This document shows positions 23,257 through 33,279 of a stretch of 64,000 nt of DNA, piece after piece. The notes under the pieces are model-generated. The model was not told the DNA's origin. It did no database searches and was given only the letters and a program-made list of their open reading frames with translations. Made by a program: the position numbers and the translations under genes. The stretch is from Cytidiella melzeri (taxonomy: Eukaryota > Basidiomycota > Agaricomycetes > Polyporales > Irpicaceae), in contig JABYQR010000056.1 in NCBI GenBank assembly GCA_022592445.1, forward strand, positions 1-64,000, given 5' to 3'. Every line of letters starts with the position of its first letter. Position 1 is the stretch's first letter.

Positions 23257-25850
23257 ATGCGTGTAAGAACTTTGGAGATTCGCTGGCACGATAACAAGCC
23301 TATCTCGACCTGTGACTTCCAACCTATCCCATTCAAGAAAGCGCGTCCAACCCAGGAGAAGAGCTTCACAGGACAGACGTACAAGTTAGCAACGGGAGGA
23401 GAGGATAACCATGTCAGGGTAAGTATAAGCTCTCCAGAACACTTCGGTACCTGACCAACGCTATGATGTCTTTATAGTTGTGGGCGGTGCATCCCAACAT
23501 CATGCCACCGTCCGTGCTTGAGAGTGCAGGTGCTGAGGCAGTTGCACCGCGGCCATCGAGGGTGGAATATCTCGCTACCTTGAGTAGACACTCAGCTGCA
23601 GTGAACGTCGTTCGATTCAGTCCAAACGGTACGTGTTTGACGCGTCGCGTATCTTGCTATCGACTAATTAGTACCTCCCGAATTCAGGCGAAGTGATTGC
23701 CTCTGCAGGAGACGGTGTGTTTCAAGCATTTTATCGTTTATCTTTCACTGAAATGGGATCACCTCTCAAGATGGCATGATTATCATATGGGCACCGTCCA
23801 CTACACCCCAAACGGCTAGCTATGGCAGTGATCTTACTGCAGAGGAGATGCAGTACGAAAAGGAATATTGGAAGCCGCGCATCACGTTCCGGTATGCTAA
23901 TTTGCATGTTTACCAGACATTCAGGTTTCTGACACTCTGTGCAGGTGCTCGACTATGCAGGTTTATGATCTAGCGTGGAGTCCTAGCGGAGAATACATCA
24001 TCGCTGGTAGTACGGACAATTGTGCAAGGATCTTCACCGCTTCTGAAGGTGGGTTTCGACTTGACAATAGTCGGTGGAGGATTTTTGTTCACTCTTTTGC
24101 GTCAGGCAAATGTGTGCACGAGATTGCTGAACACAGCCATTACGTGCAAGGCGTTGCATGGGACCCACTGAACGAATATATTGCGACGCAAAGCAGTGAT
24201 CGCTCCATGCATATCTACAGTATTTCGTACAAGCAAGGCTCCCTCGAGGTTCATGCAGTTGGGAAGAACACGCGAATGCCGCTTCGCCATAGCCGTACCC
24301 CAAGTCGGCCGAGTCTCTTCCGACGGGAATCAACAACCAGCGAGGCCGAGTCGCTAAGTGCGTTGGAGATACCAAGAGATGAACCCGGCCCTTCAGGCTC
24401 TCAGTCAAGCGCGTTGCTGACACCCACCCATTCTGTCCCGAGTACTCCACACCTGAGCATGTTCCCTCCGCCTCCTGTCGAACGTTCGTCGTCGCGTCGA
24501 TCATCCTTTAGTGGTTCCAATGCTCCTAGCTCGCCTGCGACATACACGCGGTATGCCCGATCTCCATCACCAATGCCTGCTCTCCCTGCGATTCGCATGC
24601 CCGCCAGTGCTTGGTCCAATGTAAGACTTTACGGAGATGAGAGTTATAGCAACTTTTTTAGGCGCCTAACGTTCAGCCCTGACGGTGGTCTACTCCTAAC
24701 CCCTGCTGGTCAATTCGAGGACCCGACGGTAGTCCCAGGATTGGCCAAGGCACTCGAAGAACCTCGCGGTCGTAAAGGAAACCCGAGCACCGGTGCTAAT
24801 GAGTTTTCTAAAGAAGCGACGACATCCTCCGTGTACATTTATTCTCGTGCCAACTTTGCCCGCCCACCAATCGCACGCCTCCCCGGTCACAAGAAAGCGA
24901 GCATTGCTGTCAAGTTTTCACCCATTCTCTATGAACTCAGGGCAGGCGTCATTGGAATTTCCGACCCGCTAACGGAGCCCAAGGTCATATCACTGGAGCG
25001 TGGTATCGACAAAACTGTAAATCTGGACATCGTCGATCCTAAAGCGTCGACGTCGCAAGCCCATGAAAGTATCTTGTTGACTCACACTAAACCACAAGCC
25101 TCGAATCCGATCTCGTCGATCATAGCTCCATCACCTCGAATCGCAATTCCATCTCCGGCCCTGTCTGCTATCGATTCCGTTCCTCCTATAACTCCGCTAT
25201 CGAAGCCTGCTACGCCCGCGATCACTCCGAGCCTCGCGTCTTCGTCGATCTTTGCGCTTCCGTACCGGATGCTCTATGCTGTTGCGACGATGGATACAAT
25301 TGCAATCTACGACACGCAACAGGCAGGCCCCGTATGTCTGTTGACCAAGCTGCATTACGATGAGTTCACGGATATGTGCTGGTAAGTGATAAATATTGGC
25401 AGTTTCACAGCGTTCCTCTCAATTCATTTCTGTAGGTCGCCGGATGGACAGAGCCTCATACTGTCTTCGCGAGATGGCTACTGCACGATTGTCGTATTTG
25501 ACGAGATCATTCCCGCGCATCATACTCAACAACAGACTCTTCAACTGCAGTCTATTGCCCACCACCACTCGCTCCCCCTTACATCGAGCATTGCCACACC
25601 GTTATCGACACCTGCAACGCAGTCTATATCTTTGCCGGTTATCTCTCCTGCGGTGACACCCGTGGTGCCGATGAAGCGTGCGGCGGAACCGCCCTTGACG
25701 CCAGCCGCAAGTGTCGATGAGAACACGCAGGGCGGGTCTGTGAACGACATTCCAGCTACCCGCACACCGTCGTCGTCATCGGAGTTGTCTCATGAACCGC
25801 CCAAGAAGAAAAGACGTGCCGCTTTGACGAGAGTCGGTGATACTTCTTGA
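23257..25850 (+). CDS. CAC2: Chromatin assembly factor 1 subunit B (p60/Cac2)
   Basis: WD40 protein of the CAF-1 complex that deposits H3-H4 behind replication forks. The ATG at 23257 sits in a good context (CCACCATGC) and opens MRVRTLEIRWHDNKPISTCD. Successive spliced exons give WD repeats: YKLATGGEDNHVRLWAVH, LSRHSAAVNVVRFSPNGEVI, SAGDDGMIIIWAP, YDLAWSPSGEYIIAGSTDN and HYVQGVAWDPLNEYIATQSS. A long Ser/Pro-rich insert follows, then a final repeat (FTDMCWSPDGQSLILSSRDG) and a disordered C-terminus ending in a basic PPKKKRRAAL, a likely nuclear localisation signal. Six short introns were identified (first 23419-23477). The layout, with WD repeats in the first half and a basic tail, fits Cac2/CHAF1B rather than Hir1. 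Confidence 0.9.
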
Positions 25851-26522
25851 TTCCCTTTTCTTTTACCTTTGCCTGGCGGTGTATTTCTTGAACATCTCAT
25901 ACTAATAGTTCTTGTCGTGTTGTTTTGCATTGTCATCCTTCCTTCCCTACCCGAAAGTCCTTGCCGTCTTATGTCCTACTTATTCTTGGTGTGTACCTTT
26001 ACTGTTATGACTCATTTCAATTTGCTTGTAGTGTCGAGCCTGCACAGTTCCCAGCAATCAGCCGTTGTGTCTTAACTAGGGCTTACCGTGACTTGTTCAC
26101 GAAAGCTGAACACAGGAGGAATGCAGCCTGCAGTCATGATGTGCCAGCTGGGACGTCGAGAGGGCTCATTCATTGGTGCACGGCAGGCAGATTCCGGTGC
26201 ACAAACGTCACGCCAATGAGAATTATGTCTGAATGCGGATAACCAACACTTTGTGGCGTCATAGACGCTGGACTCTGTTTTGCAGTCACTCCGGAGTCCG
26301 ACTAGTTCTTCTGCTTTCCAGCATACCACTGCATGCGCGCGTACTGCGCCTGATATACACCCCAGCAGCAATTAAACTGACTCGTAAGTCACATGTATCT
26401 TGTTACGGAGTGCTGGGAACTAACTCGGAAATCAAGTACTGTACTCTGTCACGGTCAGCAGAGTCAACGTTCAACGTTCGTCGAGCGGCATCCAGCTTTC
26501 AAAGATTAGTTTCTTTGAGATA
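25851..26522. other. Intergenic stretch
   Basis: About 670 bases without a recognisable gene. It should contain the 3' end of the CAC2 transcript and the promoter of the MYND gene. Confidence 0.45.
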
Positions 26523-27953
26523 ATGGTTGCTTTTGATTTCAAATTTACGCGGAGAGAACTCCTAGGCGTTCTCTCTAGCTTTGGTGTTTCTATTCCGCCG
26601 ACATCCAAACTCCCCGACGAACGTTTGCACAAGCGACTACGGCAGGCGATCAATGCATCGCAAGCAATCTCACTCATAAATCCCAAACCGCCGCTCTCTC
26701 TCAACATGCTTTAGCAATGGCCTGAAGACTCTCAGGACATTTATGATGCGATAAGGAGGGGAAATCTCGAAGAGGCAGCCATGACACAGCTGGCAGTTCA
26801 GGAGGGCAAGGATCCTGCGCCACTCTACGTGAACGCCTTCACGGACGTGCGACAGACGCTTATGGCTCTTGCTATCAACTATCAGAACGGTATGAAAAAC
26901 AGCGTGGTCCAAGATCCAAAGCATGAAAAGTGTGGAGGAAACATACGTGTACGCTCAAAAGTTTCACTGGCGTTACTGCGCGACGAGAACATGACAATCT
27001 TTGATATGTGCTTTCGAATAGATCATCGACATCTACAAAATTGACGACAAGACTCCGTTGCTACTTCTGCTCTACCAGTCCGTGACCGCTGCCAACCCCA
27101 CGCCAGGTATTCGGTGGATACAAGAAATTTGCAGCCGACAGGCGAAGCATGTCATGCCTAATATCAACGCTTCTGTACTCGAGCAAAAGTTGATGCTTAC
27201 GATCCTCGACATGAATTCCAAGCGTCTCTCACCAGATACCGTGTTCGTTGACAGAATGGAGTCTGAGAAAGATTTCAAGCTATCGTTTCTGCTACCTATA
27301 GGCCCCTTGACTTTCGAAGATATTGGCAAGCTAAATCTCAACACCGGCTGTGTCGTGTGCGGCGGGGACACCGCCAGTCGATGCTCCCAGTGTCAATCCG
27401 TCTCTTACTGCGGTAAAGGTGAGAATACTAGTGACACGGTCGTTCTGCACAAACGATTAAATTTGATATCATGCTAGAGTGTCAGAGAGCTGATTGGCCA
27501 AGCCACAAAGGAATGTGTCGCTCCTTGAAAGACGGTACTTGGCATACAATACCGATGACTACGATGATGCCTGGTACTACTCCCGGAATGGTCGGCACAA
27601 CCTTCAATCGCCGCGACTTTGGCCAGTCCGTCCCAGAGGCAAAGGTTCTCGATGATACAATTCCGCCACAGAACGTACACGGTGACAAGCTGTTTCTCAT
27701 CAAGATGCAGACCAACCGGCGACCCGGAGAAGGACACGCGCTCATCTATGACAGACAACGCTCGTTCACGACTTACTTCCGAGAAAGCAGAGCCCCTGCA
27801 GTCTTCAAGAAGTTCAAGGAGGAAATTGAAGGGCCTCGAGGCGGACACTTTGGGGGAGGAATGTTCAAGATGTACCGATGGGCTAAATGGATTGGCGACT
27901 GGGAGCTCAGTGTATGCTTGGACAAGGAGCCGCAAGCAGATATTATATGGTAG
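26523..27953 (+). CDS. MYND zinc-finger protein with in-frame TAG
   Basis: Spliced gene carrying a MYND zinc finger, CVVCGGDTASRCSQC then SYCGKECQRADWPSHKGMC across an intron at about 27418-27475, with all expected Cys and His ligands. The N-terminal ~65 residues (FTRRELLGVLSSFGVSIPPT) and the region after TAG 26712-26714 (QWPEDSQDIYDAIRRGNLEE) are in the same frame and both look coding, so the TAG interrupts an apparently conserved stretch. It could be a nonsense mutation, or be removed by a weak 51-bp GC-AG intron (26664-26714). The splice path between 26892 and 27022 was not resolved. Later sequence (DDKTPLLLLLYQSVTAANP) and a C-terminal half of no known fold end at TAG 27951. MYND fingers mediate protein-protein contacts, often in transcription complexes; no SET domain is seen. 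Convergent with the catalase gene, 177 bp away. Confidence 0.7.
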
Positions 27954-28129
27954 ATATCAACCCAGAATTCTATTGACGCTGTCTATGCGTATCTAGTACA
28001 GTATGTCATAGACGGTATCTAAAACCTGGACGGAGAGCTAGAGGTCGGATTTTCAAATAAAGATGTGGAAGTTGGGTGTCAACGAAATCAAACAGAACTG
28101 AGTGCTCAAGTGATTAGTAGTTGAGAGTA

Positions 28130-31107
28130 CTATTGCCTGATGGGAATGTGGTATTCAGCCAGGTTGGGCCAGCGGGGAAGCTGGGCAGGGGATTGGGCAC
28201 CGCAACGTTGACACCGGCGGCGACAGCACTACCGAACGCAGCGTCAACGAGGGAGAACAAGGCCACCTGACGTTGCTTCACGGAGACGCTCTTAGCGTTA
28301 CCCAGATGTCCGATGATGTTCCTGTGAAGAACGTCGATTCGTAAGGCGAGGTCCTTGTCGGACAGTAAACGGGTGTACGCACCTGATCAAGTTCTTTTGG
28401 TCCTGAGCTGACAAGCTGGTCCAAAACCTCCTGGGCCAGTCAAAGTCAACAGCAGTAACTTGTGACAGGGACTGAACAGCTCCTCCCTTATTTCACGTAG
28501 TGAGTCTCAACAGGCATCTATCACAGGACAGGTGAACGTACCTCCCACTGCTGGTGGGTATCCTGGATGTAATACATCGGAGGCATCTGAATCTTCTCGA
28601 GAGTGGAGTGGTAGTTCGGGCGGGAGCCTTGGTTACCGTTGACGGTCATAGCTCCGTCACGCACAAAGTTGGCTATGAAATAGATCGCTCTCAGTACACC
28701 GTTTGTGCTGAGCATGAAACAGTGCTACGCACCAACTGGCACTGTAGGGGCGTTGACCTATGTGGTGGATAGCAGGCGTCGGTAGGGGAAAGACAGCCGA
28801 GAGATATTACGCACTGGAATTTGCTACAAGATGAACATGAGCATGTGAGGTCTGTATGAGAGTTGACTTTTTACGTACCAAGTTATTTGCGCCAAGACGA
28901 TAACGGTGGGCATCTGAGGAAGAGTTTTATGATCAGCGACGATGCTGCACAAGTCACCACACTGCTACGTACCTCCGTAAGAAAACAGACGTGACTGCAG
29001 CACGGGGTCAGCGGACGGCTCCCAACCCGGAACTGTGCGCCCAGGCGAGAAAGCAGCTTGCTCGATCTCAGCGAAGTAGCTGTAAATTTGTTGAGTCTAC
29101 GCAATCATTCTAGGGAGGAGCAGGTACGTACTTAGTAGGGTTCTCAGTAAGATAGAAGCGACCGATTTCAGTCTTGTTGACGTCGTCAAAACCCCAGTCC
29201 CTGTCGTATCATTCAGCGAGGATACACTGCATGTAGGACAAATAAAGTGTCGCACTTAGTGAGGTCGAGGACGTTATACTTGAAGGTCTCGGCCTGTTGC
29301 GGGCTCAAAACCTGGGCGTAGACGGTCCATCCGGGGTAATCACCGCTGTCGATGGCTTCAAAGAGGTCTTGTGTCGCAAAATCGGCATTCGATCCTGACA
29401 TCAAAGAAGGTATGAGTAGTGTTCCGACATGTGCAACGAGGATTAGCTACACACCTGCAAGTGCCGTCGCTTCAGCAGCAGTGAAGTTCTGAACCTATCA
29501 GACCATTGTTATTGAAAAAGATGAGCGTCTTTGTTACAGACATCGTGCGGTGGCCTGACTCACTCCTTGCATGGTCTCAGCATAAAGCTTTACGTATGAC
29601 CAGGTGCCATCAGCCTTGACAAATCTAAAGGCGGTATGAGCGCCAACGTCCGAAGAATGGGTCGTCAACTGTACGTTACCTGTATGTGTGGCCGGTCCAT
29701 CCGTTCATGTGCCTCAGTCCGTATGGGGTGCCCAAATCAGAGAAGAGACGCATGGCCTACACCAATGAATGAAACCAGAAGTCTCAGTCAGAGCGCAAGA
29801 TAAGTTACCTGGTATAACGATTCGGGGTTTGAGCCAAGATAATCCCAGAAGAGGCTGTTCTCCGGCTTTTAGTGCGCGTCTCGACGGCAGGGAAAAACAT
29901 CGCGTACTCAGCATCATGAAGGTGAGTCTGCGGGTTACGCTTCTGAGTCTGTTTTTACATCGTTATCAGCGCTTCGACGTTTTGCCAGAATCTGTATCGT
30001 GGGATATGCGTACATGGATGAAGTGCGGGAATTTGGCAGGGTCACGGAGGAAAAACACAGGAGTGTCTGTGGCAGAGGAAGTTTTCGTTAGCTGATAGCT
30101 CGTATGTCGGATGATTAGGAAGTGCACTTCTCCATACGTACTGTTCATGACGAGGTCCAAGATACCCTGCCTGGTTCTCAGCCTATTCCGAGACAGTTAT
30201 TGAGAGGCTCTCGTTGTATTCTGATACGGTGACCCTACTTAATCGCGAAGCCACGCGGGTCCCGAGCCGAGTCGGCTGAGCCTGATTCTCCGCCAACGGT
30301 ACTGAAGCGAACTGAAGCAAGAGTTAGCAGTGTACGTCGACCGTATATCCATTGACACATACCAGTAAGGGGTGTCTTCAGGCCGTTCTGCACCATCATA
30401 GATACTTCAGTATCATGGAAGACAAGAATAACATGAGAGTGCATCATACCGTAGTGAAAGCGTCACTATCATGCAGCAGAACATTCAGTATAGCTAGCCG
30501 TGCGAGGAGAGGAATGATGCTTACACTATAGAGTACTGCTTGACGAAGTCGGCGTTCGTAGCTTCGAAATAGCCATGCGCACCGGCTGCGTAATGAAACG
30601 TAAGGGAGGATCATGGACCAAGCATAAATCAGCATATACCCACCTCCTTTTGCGTGAACGACACTGAAGAGCAGGGTACGGTCGTCAGGGAGAGTCGAAC
30701 GCAAGGTATGGTACTACTGACCGCTCCGGAATGCGCTCACGAACGAAGTGAGCAAGAGTTTCCACCAAGCGTACGTCCTGCATTAATAAGGGACCTGAAG
30801 TCGAAGATAAGAGGGTACGTTGCCACCAATGTCGAGAAATGAACTTACCATTGGAGCCAATACGCTGATAATCGTAGGGGTTGGAGTGGGGCACACCACC
30901 ATCGGTGGTGAACTCCATAGCCGTCGCAGGCTCCTTGGAGGTGGCGACCTGCATGTCAGATCCATATTCGACATTGAAGCTAAAAGCCTGTGATCCCGGT
31001 GCAGCGGTGTCGCGAGCGAGGTTCTGGACGTTCGCCAACGCTTCTATGGCGAAGACGGAGCATACGATGATGACGAATGGAAGGAGACGTTGACGATTGA
31101 ACCGCAT
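28130..31107 (-). CDS. Secreted heme catalase
   Basis: Highly split gene for a monofunctional heme catalase (2 H2O2 to 2 H2O + O2). The N-terminus ([21 protein letters not shown]) is a clear signal peptide, indicating an extracellular or cell-wall enzyme. Conserved blocks appear in order on the minus strand: [32 protein letters not shown] (distal heme His; requires donor GTCAGT near 30742), [20 protein letters not shown], then [26 protein letters not shown] and [17 protein letters not shown] (proximal Tyr of the R-F-S-Y motif). The C-terminus ([15 protein letters not shown]) ends at TAG 28130-28132 without the flavodoxin-like extension of large catalases. Exons are small, at least a dozen, and not all borders were fixed. 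A TATA box lies 71 bp upstream of the ATG. Confidence 0.9.
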
Positions 31108-31177
31108 GTTTTCTGTGAAGGCACTTGAGGGTTTGCTGTGGCAAACGAGCACGACGTGCAGGAAAGGGAAGGATCGG

Positions 31178-31185
31178 TATATATA
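31178..31185 (-). promoter_or_regulatory. TATA box of the catalase gene
   Basis: TATATATA about 71 bases upstream of the catalase ATG at 31107, in the usual position for a fungal TATA promoter. Confidence 0.6.
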
Positions 31186-31283
31186 CCTTTTGACCTAGCG
31201 CACAGATTGATGTCCCTTGTAGCCCACATACATATGACTCAGGGAAATGGCGCTGCGCATGCTTCGATTTTGTTCTTCGCCAT

Positions 31284-31370
31284 ATGAGCGTTGCGAGTTG
31301 CAGGTCGCGCGCCGTGTAGTGCTAGAAGACTGATGAGCGTTGTAAATTGAGTGTCGCGTCCCGTGCAGTG
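31284..31370. repeat. Imperfect tandem duplication upstream of catalase
   Basis: Two diverged ~38-base units begin ATGAGCGTTG at 31284 and at 31333 and end GTGTAGTG / GTGCAGTG, separated by 11 bases. They lie 180-265 bases upstream of the catalase ATG and could be duplicated promoter elements. Confidence 0.45.
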
Positions 31371-31645
31371 CAGTAATACCCATGATGATCGATAGTTCCC
31401 TAGCGTGCTCAACGAGAAAATGTACTTTGTCTGGCCACAAATAGGGCACATCCGAGATTCCACAGCGAGATAAGAGCGCATGGCGCCATCGCGCTCACCA
31501 AAACTTTAAGCTTTGTTGCGAGCCATTGTCGTTGTAGCAGTACCAACGATTAACCTCTGCAACCAAGCGGATAGCAATCCTAGATAGGAAGACGGGAATC
31601 AGCCCAATGATAAGCAGAGCAATATTCAACAATCAGCTATAGCTG

Positions 31646-31680
31646 GCGGTAGTTGCACATGGCTATACCGCAACTACCGC
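31646..31680. repeat. Perfect 11-bp inverted repeat
   Basis: GCGGTAGTTGC at 31646-31656 and its exact reverse complement GCAACTACCGC at 31670-31680, with a 13-base spacer. Located about 540 bases upstream of the catalase ATG. It may be a dimeric regulator site or a transposon remnant. Confidence 0.6.
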
Positions 31681-32259
31681 ACAGCGGAAATTCCTGCGCC
31701 TGCAGGGAAACTAAGACATGCAGGGCGACTTTCAGCTCTTTGGGTTGCCACGTCGTATGTTGGCGTAGGGCGGTCTTGACTTCAATCGGTGCAATTAGTT
31801 ACAATCCGTGATTCGGACTTGTGCACGTACAACAATGCGCCCCTCTTATCCGTGAATTGCGTTCCGCTGGAAATAAAGACGGAGGAGGATCCGCGCGTGT
31901 ATATAGTCAGATGCAGTCCGATTTCAGCATGAAACACAGGAAATTTCGTCCTCAAATGCCAGAGAGTGGAGGTAATATGCATCAATGTGCATCAGCGTGT
32001 ATCGTAGCAAACTTGACAGATGAGACTGTGTCGATTTCGGTGTGATTATCGTAGAAAAACAAATTCTGTTAGACTCAACGTAGTTTTCTAGGAGCGAGGA
32101 TGTCGGAGGATTAACACAGCACATGGCTCGTGTTCCTTGAGGGTGGACCTGGGAAGTGTTGTTTGCAAGCAAGGTAGTGAAAAGAAGGGTGTATTGTTGA
32201 TGATTGCAATGTGAGACACATACTCGGCGTCGCAGCCTAGGTATTACAGCAACCACTGT

Positions 32260-32766
32260 TCAATCCTTCTTCTGTTCAGGGTGTTCTCCGTACAATGACC
32301 GCTTACTCCATGTGATAGCGGACTGATTGAGGTCACCGATGCTCCGGAATAGGATTTCCACTTGAGCATTCCACTGGCTCTTCATCATAGACACGAACGG
32401 ACGATGTTGTATGCGGAGGACTGCGGGCACAGGCGCGGATGCTATGGCTGATGCTGATGTATCGGTGAGCAGTACGGACAGGTTGTGCAAGCTGGAGTTG
32501 TGCAAAATAAGCAATAAAGTTGGTAGCGCTGCACTAATCATACACACTCTGTGCGATGCTTTGCGGTCCTAGCGAGTGTTATGAGATTGGGTAAGAGGAG
32601 CATGAGACGAAGAACGTGATGGTTACCTATTCTGCATCATTGTTGAGAAGCCGTAGTATACCTAGGGAAGTCAGCTTGAGGTTAGCAACAGTTCAAGCCT
32701 TTTGTTTCTGTGTCTTACCCCTCCTGCAACAAGGGCTCCTGATACGGGTCCAAGGAAAAAAGACAT
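32260..32766 (-). CDS. MIC12: MICOS complex subunit Mic12 (AIM5)
   Basis: Four exons (32766-32719, 32661-32627, 32568-32548, 32491-32260) joined in phase give 111 residues. Mic12 links the Mic60 and Mic10 subcomplexes at mitochondrial cristae junctions. The N-terminus MSFFLGPVSGALVAGGVYYG forms a single hydrophobic, Gly-rich membrane segment, followed by FSTMMQNRTAKHR and a soluble helical part (LHNLSVLLTD; RIQHRPFVSMMKSQWNAQVE; WSKRSLYG), the usual order and length of basidiomycete Mic12 proteins as I recall them. Three introns of about 56-58 bp hide the gene from single-frame searches, and each join keeps the frame, which supports the model. Divergent from BRO1, 513 bp between starts. Confidence 0.78.
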
Positions 32767-33279
32767 GAAGGTGGAGGAGCAGAACACACCCTCCCAGCGC
32801 TGGCAGCAAACATTTGGCGGTGCGGTCGGGCCGGATGATTCTCCGAAGTCAGTCCGAGGTGACCAAATAGGGAATCCTCCGAACTATTCTCTTCAAGCGA
32901 GAACGAAGAGTTGAGACATCGCAGCGACTCGTTGGAAAGTGTTTGGAGTGTTGCTCAGAAATTCCCCTTGGTTTGAGGATCATCTAGCATTTGTGCCCAG
33001 ACCTTGCATGACTAGATGAGATAGTAAGCTAGATATCTGGAGCCTTTCCCGAGTGTGTGCATCTTTACAAAGTTCTTGTTGGTGTATACATATAAGCAAT
33101 GAGCTTGAGACAAAGACCTCTGTGTAATAGTTGATGATATTAGTGCAACGTGTGGTTTTACGCGTCAAAATTGCATTGACAGATCGTTCCTTACGAGCGT
33201 TCATAATCTCACACATTCAGCCGACGCCTGCCACGACTACCAACGACCTCCACACAACCACCGACTGCATCCAGCAGCC
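32767..33279. other. Divergent promoter region MIC12/BRO1
   Basis: About 510 bases between the two start codons with no recognisable coding sequence or clear TATA box. Confidence 0.45.

Larger units (their letters stand above)
31186..32259. other. Catalase upstream region, no gene seen
   Basis: About 1.07 kb between the catalase TATA box and the Mic12 stop. Apart from the tandem duplication and the inverted repeat listed separately, only short open frames without motifs are present. Confidence 0.5.
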
